Shown here in pieces: positions 56,350 to 64,000 of a stretch of DNA of 64,000 bases. Where the stretch lies: contig NW_026947514.1 in NCBI RefSeq assembly GCF_034190915.1, positions 2,129,701-2,193,700 on the forward strand, given 5' to 3'. The stretch's first letter is position 1. Every line of letters begins with the position of its first letter. Source of the stretch: Cavia porcellus. Lineage: Eukaryota; Chordata; Mammalia; Rodentia; Caviidae. A program made the translations under genes and the position numbers. The notes beneath the pieces are model-generated. The model saw only the letters and a list, made by a program, of their open reading frames with translations. It searched no databases and was not told the origin of the DNA.

Positions 56350-57545
56350 CTCAGGTTTGCAAAAAGCCGAGTTTATTGCACGACTCAAAGCACAACTGAA
56401 GGTGAAAACCAGACAGAAACTGCACCCCGCACTGAAGGCAGAAGCCGAGAGAACCGCTGGACTTGCTTCACTGCACGAACATCCCGAGGCCTGGGAGGGC
56501 CCTGCCCGTGAGGGGGCCTGGGAGGCAGCTTCTGTGAGGACGTGAGATGTGAGACTGGCCGCCACATCTGTCCTCCCCCGAGTAGCTGGCGGCCTGTCAC
56601 AGCCTGTGTTTTACTGTTGTCACCTGTGGCCTGGGCTTCTGAAGACATACTCAGCAGAAGCAGGCATCGAGTGTTGCCACACAGAGTGGCTAAAAAAGCA
56701 GCCAGGACTTGCTTGGGCCAAGTGCAGCTCGAGTGCCAGTGGGCAGCGCCCCCACCGATCCTGAGGACCTGTGACCATGGCTGGACAGGCACAGGACACA
56801 GCGCGGAAGGCCCGCAGGCCCTGTTTTTAGATGTGTTTCTCTTCTAAACCTATGGGACTAGGTTTTGGATGAGGTATCTCAAGAGGGTTTGTAATACAAC
56901 AAACACAAAGGCAACGGTCAGCAACACTGTCCTCAGAACGCCTGGCTCTGGCGGCCACAGCGGCACTGACTCAAGTCACTCCCCCGGCATGGTAGGCGGC
57001 TCCTGTTGCTGGCACCTGTGGCCTTGGTGGTGGATGGCAGGTGCAGGAGTGTAGGAGTGTGGGACTGTGCTCCCACTGCACACAGCCCAGTGCCACACAG
57101 GTGGCTGGCCAGTCCGGCCGGGTCCAGCACAGAGTGAGCCAAGGGGCCACATGTGGAGGACAGGGATGTATGGTGGATGCACTGCTCTGTCACCTGGCAC
57201 TGCTGGCACAGGTGTCTGCAGTCCAGCCCAGCTCCTCCTGCCACACAGGCTCCCCACCTCCCACACAGGCAGGGGTGTGGACTTGAGCCTGACTGCTGTG
57301 CATGCAATAGGGTGGAAGCTCCATCCCCACCTGGAGGCAACCTCCCGAGAGGCCACAAGTGTGATTGCCGCGTGACAGCTATGGGCAATCGGGTGAGGCT
57401 GTGGGCTCTGGAACAAGACACGAACAATGTGGGTAATGAGTGTGGGTGTCAGCGTGGCTGGGTGCATCCGGACACATGTCATGAGGCCAGCTTCTCCGGG
57501 GTGCAGAGCCCCAGGGCTGAGCCTCCTCTGGTGGGTGCCGCTCCC
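56350..57545 (-). other. TECPR2: TECPR2 3' UTR (probable)
   Basis: Runs from the TGA to a minus-strand AATAAA at 56,377-56,372, about 1.2 kb. No coding potential resembling a known protein is visible in it. Confidence 0.55.
56372..56377 (-). terminator. Poly(A) signal AATAAA, probably of TECPR2
   Basis: TTTATT on the plus strand, that is AATAAA on the minus strand, about 1.17 kb past the TECPR2 stop. It is the first canonical signal in that direction. Confidence 0.5.
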
Positions 57546-57700
57546 TCAGATCACCTCCCACTCGTCCTCCAGGTCCTCGGGATGTGTGGCAGCCAACGGG
57601 CCACTCCTCGGGGTGCCATGGGTGTGGCTAAATGTCCTCGTCAGCCGCTGGAGAAGGTAGCCAGGGGGGCCCACTGCCCACAGCTCATCGGACGAGGTCA
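57546..57700 (-). CDS. TECPR2: TECPR2 last coding exon with C-terminal LIR
   Basis: Terminal coding exon of tectonin beta-propeller repeat-containing protein 2, an ER-exit and autophagy protein whose loss causes a hereditary sensory-autonomic/spastic disorder in people. The acceptor is CCCTGTAG (AG at 57,702-57,701). The exon completes a Val codon begun in the previous exon, then reads TSSDELWAVGPPGYLLQRLT (end of a tectonin repeat), a variable linker, and HPEDLEDEWEVI followed by TGA at 57,548-57,546. WEVI with acidic residues before it is the LC3/GABARAP-interacting motif known at the extreme C-terminus of this family; it is intact here. Confidence 0.95.
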
Positions 57701-58024
57701 CTACAGGGATGATAGCCAGGCACAGCTTGTTAACTGGGGTGGGGGCACAGCCTGGGCCTTGCTCTGGGTCCGGATGCTGCCCTGTGCTGGCTGTGGGGCC
57801 CTAGAGGAACCTCGGTACCCGCTGGGCTTCTTTCCTATGCCTCCGAGCAGCACACTGCACCCTGGCTCAGCCTGGGGCCTGCACAGCCGGCTCCCCCAAC
57901 AGGTGGCCTGGCTTGGGCTCTGGCTCTGAGGTGCAAGGCCATGTGGGGGCCACCTTTTCATAAGCCCCACTGATCTGGCCAGGGTCCCCAGGGGCCTCGA
58001 AGCCCACCATGCCCCAGCACCTGC
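57701..58024 (-). other. TECPR2: TECPR2 last intron, predicted GC-AG
   Basis: A 324-nt intron with donor CAG|GCAGGT and acceptor CCCTGTAG. The GC donor is forced by reading frame and by the continuity of the conserved protein (CFT to V to TSSDELW). Confidence 0.8.
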
Positions 58025-58174
58025 CTGTGAAGCACAACACGTTTCCAGGGATTTTCTTCCAGTAGTCACCAGCTGGGTTCTTGTCTGTGATGCCGTAGCG
58101 TCGGGCAAGGTCACCATTGGGACAGCGGGCCCACACAGTCCGGGTGCTCAGCGCCAGCTGGCAGGCCTGCAGCC
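58025..58174 (-). CDS. TECPR2: TECPR2 penultimate coding exon (tectonin repeat)
   Basis: This 150-nt exon joins the previous exon in phase 1 and reads GLQACQLALSTRTVWARCPN, GDLARRYGITDKNPAGDYW and KKIPGNVLCFT. VWA...G.L..RYGIT...P.G..W..IPG is a canonical tectonin repeat. The acceptor is TGCCTGCAG (AG at 58,176-58,175). The frame of the next exon requires the exon to end at 58,025, where the intron starts GCAGGT: a GC donor. The nearby GT four bases further on would shift the frame and hit a stop. Confidence 0.92.
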
Positions 58175-58559
58175 CTGCAGGCAGACAAGCACTACTCAGC
58201 ACCCAGCCCTCCTGGACGGTGCTGACACCAGGCTCGCCCATGGCACGGCCTGCAGGGACAAGGCGTCCTGTTGGCAGGTGAACCACTCTGAGGTAGCCAC
58301 AGACAGAGGACACAGGGTCTGAGTTGCCTGAAACCATCATCTGTAAAGCACTGGGAGACCACCCGGCTTGCAGTACCCATCACCTGCCTCACAGAATGGC
58401 AAGCACGACATGGAGCCTGAGGAGGAAGCAGTGGCAGTGGGGGACAGGCTGCCCAGTAGAGAACAGGGCCATGAGGCCATAACCCACAGCCCACAAGGCC
58501 ATGGTGCTGGGCCACGCCACAGGCCATGCCAGCAGGGCCATCTCCTGGGATGTCCCTAC
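58175..58559 (-). other. TECPR2: TECPR2 intron between the tectonin exons
   Basis: A 385-nt GT-AG intron, donor GTAGGG and acceptor CTGCAG. Nothing else is seen in it. Confidence 0.85.
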
Positions 58560-58701
58560 CTGGCACGTGTTCCCAGCTGGTGCCCACGGGCATCTCCTCG
58601 GTGATCCCGGTGCGGACATGCACGTTCCACCTGCTGTCCAGCACCCAAAGCATCTGGTCGTTGGGACTGGCGTAGACACTGACCAGGGTGACCCCCGTGG
58701 G
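58560..58701 (-). CDS. TECPR2: TECPR2 third-from-last coding exon (tectonin repeat)
   Basis: This 142-nt exon begins in phase 0 after a pyrimidine-rich acceptor ending CTTGCAG. It reads PTGVTLVSVYASPNDQMLWV, LDSRWNVHVRTGITEEMPVG and TSWEHVPG, a full tectonin repeat (LWVLD...VHVRTGIT...P.GT.WEHVPG). The donor is GTAGGG at 58,559. Together the three exons encode the last 148 residues of a protein of about 1,400. Confidence 0.93.
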
Positions 58702-60212
58702 CTGCAAGGAAGAGGCTTTTATAAGGGAAGGGGATAGGGGCCTGAGGGGCATCTGCGAGGGGCAGGGGCAGGCACCTGCGTCAGCTCCCCTACAGTCGCA
58801 GGCGAGCCAGCCCAGGGTCCTAGCTGATGCCTGGCCTCTGCAGCAGAGGACCGGCAGGCAGATGCTGAGATGATAGGGGAGATGCAGAACAGGGCTGAGC
58901 TGCAGGGGACAGGAAGGGGTGGGGGGAGACCTGCCACCTGTCTGTGCGCCCTGCCAGATCCCCACCCACATGAGGGCAGGGGATGTCCTTGGTGCTGGTT
59001 GTGGGTGACACTGTAGTGGCCTCTTCCACTTGCCATGGGGCCACCCACCCTTGGCTGGATGAAGCCTCCATGCTCTGAGAGGGGCTCCCTGGCTACCAGC
59101 AGCGCCCATTGGCGCTCCTCCCTGGACTCAGTCTCAGGAGCAGGCCCTCTGCTCCGGGTTTGCACGCCCCACCGCCCCATGCCTCGCCCTAGGGATAGTC
59201 ATACTGTGTTCACGCACTGCCAGTGCCACACACCCACTGGCCCCTGTGCGGACCCAGAGGCCAGACAAAGCAGTGACACTGTCCTACAAGCTTCTGGGGT
59301 GGCAGGAGAAGGCGGAAGTGACACAGGAAGAGAAAACGTGGAGGAGGCAGGGTACCCCCAGCAGGCGCATCCAGTGCTGCGTCCTCCTGTCCACCTCTGA
59401 GAGTTTGGAAACAGGAACTGTCCCCGCTTCTCCATCTCCAGCCCCTACCAGGACATGGGGCACAGTCACAGAGGACATCCTGTGAGGCCTGTGCCTGGTT
59501 CCCTGCCACACAGTGTGGCCACTCACCCTCAGCAACAGCACCTGCCCAGCCTCTGACGAGGGCCCCTGGCACATAAGCTCAGTCCACTGGGCTCCGAGGC
59601 TTGGGATGCTGGAAGAGCCAGGGCTGCTGCACCCCTAGACCTGCTGGCTGGCCTGCACTCGCTCTGGCCCAGCAGAAGCAGTGCTTGCTGGGAGAGTTCC
59701 TAGCCGCAGGCACACACTGTCCACGCAGTCAGCTAGGGCTGTGGGACCTGCTAGACCTGTGGCCCTGCAGTCTAGTCACAGGGTGTGGTGGCCGAAGCCT
59801 TGTCCTGTGCTGCTCCAAGGCCAGTGGGTGCTGGGCTCCCAACACACGTGGGCACCGTGCACCTACAAAGACTCAGAGAAGAAGGGCGCACTCTCTAGCC
59901 TTTTCCAGGTTCCAGTATTTCTCAGGCTGGGTTGCTTGAAACACCATGCCGCCTACCTCCATCCCTACTGGTACCCACGGGTGCTTTTGGTCCAAACTCG
60001 AGTGCTATCCTGGACACCTCCACCTGGGTCACTCACTCAACAAACACTGGGCACCTTCTGTGCCAGGCACTGGGGACACCTCGGATGCCCACTGTCCCCC
60101 ACCTCCCTGGCAGGGCCATAGTCTGCCAGCAGGGAATGGGCAGCAAAGAAGGAAAAGGGCCATAGGGACAGGTGGGGAAGGCGTGACTGTATGCTGAGGA
60201 AGCTTTTTAAAT

Positions 60213-60408
60213 CAATTTTATTTCTATGGTGGTACTAAGGGTTGAACGCAGGGCGCACTGAGCTACATTCCCAAACTCTCTATTGACGTATCTCACCAGA
60301 AGCTCCTGTGCTAAACTGCCTTACGCTGGCCTCCTTGAGATCCTCCTGCCTCAGCCTCCTGAATAGCGAGGATGACAAGTCTGTGTGCTGCCGTGCCTGG
60401 CTTAGACT
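60213..60408 (-). mobile_element. B1-dID-like SINE, reversed
   Basis: Reverse ID (GGGTTGAACGCAGGG, CACTGAGCTACATTCCC) then reverse B1 (CTCCTGCCTCAGCCTCC). Confidence 0.7.
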
Positions 60409-60440
60409 TGCGTTTTAGTCCATGGATTCAACTAATTTTT

Positions 60441-60539
60441 TTTTTGTCTTTTTCCTTTTTTATCGGCACTGGGGATCGAACTCACGACTGCCTGCTTGCA
60501 AAGCAGGCGCTTATGCCGCTGAGCTAAATCCCGAGCCCC
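60441..60539 (-). mobile_element. Young ID SINE, reversed, with TSD
   Basis: Flanked by GATTCAACTAATTTTT (60,425-60,440) and GATTCAGCTTATTTTT (60,540-60,555). Confidence 0.88.
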
Positions 60540-61354
60540 GATTCAGCTTATTTTTCAGGGAGCACCAACACCAAGAGCTCCACTGTGTGGGCCTCTGTCT
60601 GAAGGCGATGAGAACTCCTGAAGTGCTCTCTGGCTGATGCAAGAGCCAGGGCCCAGTACAAGAGCAGCCTTTCCGGTCTCTCCCAGAGTCCGGGCTAAAC
60701 ACTCCTCCTTTAAACAGAGAGGCTCTAGGCCAGTGGGAGGCTCCAGCCAGAGCAGGCACTGCGGGCACACAGTGAGGGGCTCCAGATGACAGCTGACGAC
60801 TGAGGGCATCAGGGCGAGGACACTCAGTGGGGAGTGATCAGCACCAAGGGCTGGACCTGTGGGGGGAGGGCTTCCTCTAGGGCTGTGACAGTGTCCTGGT
60901 GTTACAGTGCCGGTGGGGGCTGGATGCAGAGGACCTGGGATCTCAGTTATTTTTCACAAGTGCACGGACTCTGCAGTGATCCCTCAATGTTAGAGCAGCA
61001 GTGAGTCTGGCTCACTCAAACGCGTCACTCGTGACTGCCACTGTATATGGCTGGAGGGGCCTCAGGGACTTAGGACGCACACTCCTGTCACAGGCCGTGA
61101 TGCCAGCCCCCACAGGTGAGCAGCTGCATGCTGCCAGTCCCAGCAGCAGCTGGTGCAGCGCTGGTGGCGGCAGGGCCTTCTTCCACGTGGCCTTTTCCGT
61201 TTGTTTTCCTCCTAGTGCACCCTCTTGCCACCGTGTCTACCCCTGCCGGCAGACAGGCCTGGAAACCAGACGCTGATGAGAACTGCCCCGTCGCCTGTGT
61301 CCACCCTCCAGAGCCATCACTGTCTAGGTGGCTGCTGTGATGCTGCTCAAGGCC

Positions 61355-61478
61355 TTCCTTTCTTTTTCTTTGTGACAGGGTCTCACTATGTAATTTACGC
61401 TGGCCTCGAACTTGTGATCCTCCTTCCTCAGCCTCCCAAGTGCTAGAATTATAGGTGTGTGCCTTTGCACTTGGCCTT
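61355..61478 (-). mobile_element. B1-type SINE, reversed
   Basis: TGTGACAGGGTCTCACTATG and TGGCCTCGAACTTGTGATCC. Confidence 0.75.
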
Positions 61479-62099
61479 GTGGTCTTTCTGAGCATGCAGC
61501 CCAGCAGAGAGAGGGGCTTTGGGCCGTAGATGGACAGCAGCAAAGTGCCAGCCCTTCCTCATCAGGGGTGGGACGTGTGGCTGTGGGGGGCGTGCTGTGA
61601 TGAACACAGGGCCTCTCACCTCTACTAGGGGAGGTGCAGTCTGCCTGTGTGCCTCACCCTTGTTATCAAGGGGCTGCCAACACCTAGAAAGCATCTGCTG
61701 TGCCATGAACTAAAGAGGGGCAGGAACCAGCAGGCCACAGGGGTCACACAGGAGCAGAGAGCTCAGACCCATGCATAGGGAGGCCCTGGAAAGCCATGAA
61801 GCAGGACTTTCAGAGAAATGATGGACCAGGAAGGCTGGAGGGCGGCGGGGAGAATGGCTTCTGGAGGAAGGCTCCAAGCACAAAAAGTCAAAATAGGGAA
61901 GAAAAGCCAAATAGAGGCCTGGTTAGGAAGGAGGCAGCCCAGTGAGAGCAAGAGAGCCAAGGGCTGGAGGTGACATCCCAGCAGAAGGACAGGACACTGC
62001 CAACAGAGTACACACAGGACAGGGGCCGGGGTGGGCACCTCAGAACAGCCCAGACAGACTTCTAAGACAAGTGACAGCTCAAGAATCAAGGGTGCATTG

Positions 62100-62215
62100 C
62101 CAAGTGTGGTGGTGCTCGCCTGTAACCCCAGCACTGGGGAAGCTGAGGCAGGAGCATTGTGGAGAGCTTGAGGCCAATCTGAATTACATAGTGAGACTCT
62201 GTCTCAGGGGACACC
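62100..62215 (+). mobile_element. B1-type SINE
   Basis: AAGTGTGGTGGTGCTCGCCT through CTCTGTCTCAGGG. Confidence 0.75.
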
Positions 62216-63744
62216 AAAACCATCCTGCCTCACACGGCCGGGGCTTCCTGAGCAATCCCTGTGGCCTGGGGACAATGGCAGGCTCCCTCAGAACTCCTGA
62301 TGGAAAATGAGCTCACCCCAGACCACTGTGCCCAGCCACTGGCAAGGTTAGGGGCAGGAGAAAGATGCAGACAAGCAACACCTCCAAAGCGTGGCCTCCA
62401 CAAATCCCCCAAACCAACACAGGCAGAAAAGCCAGGACCACAATGGGAGGAGAGAGGGCAGAGAGGTCCTGGACAGAACACGGCGTGAAGGGGGGCCACA
62501 TGGGGCTGGCAGCTGGGCTGAGGGTATGAAGTCGCCCAGGAGCTAGCAAAGCCTTGGTGGCAGTCACGTCCGGGGACACAACAGACACATTCGGGAACCA
62601 CATGCATGGCGCATGCCCTGTCCCGAAGGATGAGCGTGTGTCCCTCCTCCTTGGACACTGGGCAGTGGGCAACGCTATGAAGAGGGGGAGGGATGGAGGC
62701 ACATGGTCAGGTGATGGGGCTGCAAAAGCCCTGTGTCCTTCTCTGCCAGTGGCTAACGCTAACCCCAGTAACCCAGCCACTCCCACAAAGCCGCTGGAGA
62801 CTGTCCTCCCTTGTAACCCCTGGAGCCAAGTGTCACCTTAACCTGCAGCCACGTGCGTAGGACTTCCATGGTCCCCAGTGCCCGCACAGGGTGGAGGCCT
62901 GGCCAGGGTTAATGGGCCCCTTCCTTGATACCCTCCATGAGGATGGGCCGCTGGCCGCTCAGGCAACAGTCACTGGGTCACACAGAGAACAGGCTGCATT
63001 CACTCCCATCTGCAAGGAGCAGCCTCTGCTGGGAATGGAGCTGGCTGGAGGCTTCAGGGATGCCACATGGAGCGTCCCCTGTTGCCTGGCACCTGCATGC
63101 CCACCAGCTGAGAAGCAGGCTCTTGCCATGTCGTGAACACAACCAGGGCTTGCTCAGCAAGGTCTGACCAGGACAACTGGCAGTCTTAAGTGGCCAGTCC
63201 ACAGACAGGTGGCCACTCCAGTCACCAAGGGGTGGGGCTGATCACATCCCAGGCTGGATCGTCACCTCCTGCCCTGAAACGCTCTCCTGAGGCCCCGTTC
63301 TACTCCAAGACAGCCCCGGCCCAAGAGCCACAAAGCCAGTCCTTGGATGATCACAGATTTTGAGCCTAAGTGGAGATTCCCAGGAGTCCTCAGAGGAGGC
63401 AGCCACAGTGTGCCTGGGGTGCCCAGGACCCCAGCGATGCCCAAGGGACCTCCACAGCTCTGGCCTATGTGGCCCCCCAGGGGGGCTCCAGATAGACATG
63501 CAGGTGCCCCTGTCCAGACACGGATAAGGCAGCTCCCTGGCTGGCAGGTGGAGCACAGTGTCCCCCACAGCTTGGGGGCCAGGGTTTACGTTCCTAATCA
63601 CAGGCCCTGGACAAGGGCTAGACCTGCCTTGCGCTGACCCTGCCCCACTCATGCCCACTGTTAAACCCTGAAAAGAAAACAAAATCCTCCCCGGTGGCCT
63701 ATACTTTCATAACCGGCTGCCCTCTTGTTGATCGAAGATCTCTT

Positions 63745-64000
63745 TATTCTACTTGTTTTGAGGCTGTGTAGTTCAGGCTAGCTTTGAACTCACTGTGTGG
63801 CCCAGGCTGGCCTTGCACTTCGGGCGACCCTTCTGTCTCAGCCTCCTCCTGAGTGCTGGGATATCAGGTGTGCACCACCATGCCTGACCTGATCACAGAT
63901 CTTGACACACTACACTTGGAATGAACCCGAGTCTTCACACTGAGCTACATCCCCAAACCATTTTTAATGTTTTATTTTGAGTCAGGGTCTCATCATGTTA
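63745..64000 (-). mobile_element. B1 then B1-dID-like SINE, reversed, cut by window end
   Basis: 63,745-63,895 is reverse B1 (TTCAGGCTAGCTTTGAACTC). 63,896-63,958 is reverse ID (TGAACCCGAGTC, GAGCTACATCCCC). A further reverse B1 starts at 63,970. Confidence 0.65.

Larger units (their letters stand above)
58702..64000 (-). other. TECPR2: TECPR2 intron (partial)
   Basis: Everything right of the exon at 58,701 appears to be a single intron running out of the window. I looked for further tectonin-type exons on the minus strand and found none I can support. Unique GC-rich DNA and a few SINEs fill it; 58,740-60,210, 60,556-61,350, 61,480-62,095 and 62,220-63,740 hold nothing I recognise. Confidence 0.65.

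Noticed and set aside
58702..59109. Upstream extension of the TECPR2 exon frame
   Set aside because: A strong acceptor ends at 58,702 and the tectonin similarity begins exactly at 58,701.
62216..63740. Further TECPR2 exons in the right part of the window
   Set aside because: No minus-strand segment with tectonin W..V..G..R.GIT patterns and splice sites could be supported.
1..64000. CRISPR arrays, operons, prophage or other bacterial systems
   Set aside because: Spliced genes, CpG islands and SINEs show a mammalian nuclear genome; no such structures are present.

Overview
The window is a piece of a mammalian, almost certainly rodent, nuclear genome. It holds three protein-coding loci in conserved order, all identified by protein similarity: the 5' end of RCOR1 (minus strand, exons 1 and 2 at 17,800-18,228), all of the ANKRD9 coding sequence (plus strand, 51,042-51,974), and the last three coding exons of TECPR2 (minus strand, 57,546-58,701). 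This is the TECPR2 - ANKRD9 - RCOR1 neighbourhood known from human 14q32, read in the opposite direction. The rodent assignment rests on the repeats. There are dozens of 7SL-derived B1-type SINEs, many with an internal duplication, and many tRNA-derived ID-type SINEs. Repeatedly a B1 monomer is followed directly by an ID monomer, the layout of the B1-dID dimer described from dormice, squirrels, beavers, cavies and porcupines. A non-muroid rodent, perhaps a hystricomorph, is therefore likely. The species cannot be named from sequence alone.

Layout. Positions 1-17,799 are the start of RCOR1 intron 2: AT-rich DNA packed with SINEs, one L1 fragment and one LTR-like element. A CpG island at about 17,440-19,330 covers RCOR1 exons 1-2, a 92-nt GC-rich intron between them, and a TATA-less promoter. 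From 19,350 to 49,450 I see no coding gene. That interval holds SINEs, ancient LINE, MIR and MLT1-like remnants, simple repeats and an orphan CpG-rich block near 44,460-45,100 with two opposed CTCF-like motifs. A second CpG island (about 49,470-50,560) is the ANKRD9 promoter and non-coding first exon. ANKRD9 then runs rightward to a probable poly(A) signal at 54,629. TECPR2 ends leftward with a probable poly(A) signal at 56,372. Positions 58,702-64,000 look like one TECPR2 intron.

Function. RCOR1 is a scaffold of the LSD1-CoREST-HDAC repressor complex. ANKRD9 is an ankyrin-repeat protein linked to Cullin-RING ubiquitin ligase and IMPDH2 turnover. TECPR2 is an autophagy and secretory-pathway protein with a C-terminal LC3-interacting motif. 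They are neighbours by ancestry; nothing here suggests a joint pathway. RCOR1 and ANKRD9 are head-to-head, about 31 kb apart. ANKRD9 and TECPR2 are tail-to-tail. I found no new biological system. The best leads are a predicted GC-AG intron in TECPR2, the tiny repeat-rich RCOR1 intron 1, the CTCF-like pair, a MIR-derived segment in the ANKRD9 leader, and a set of young ID insertions with intact target-site duplications.
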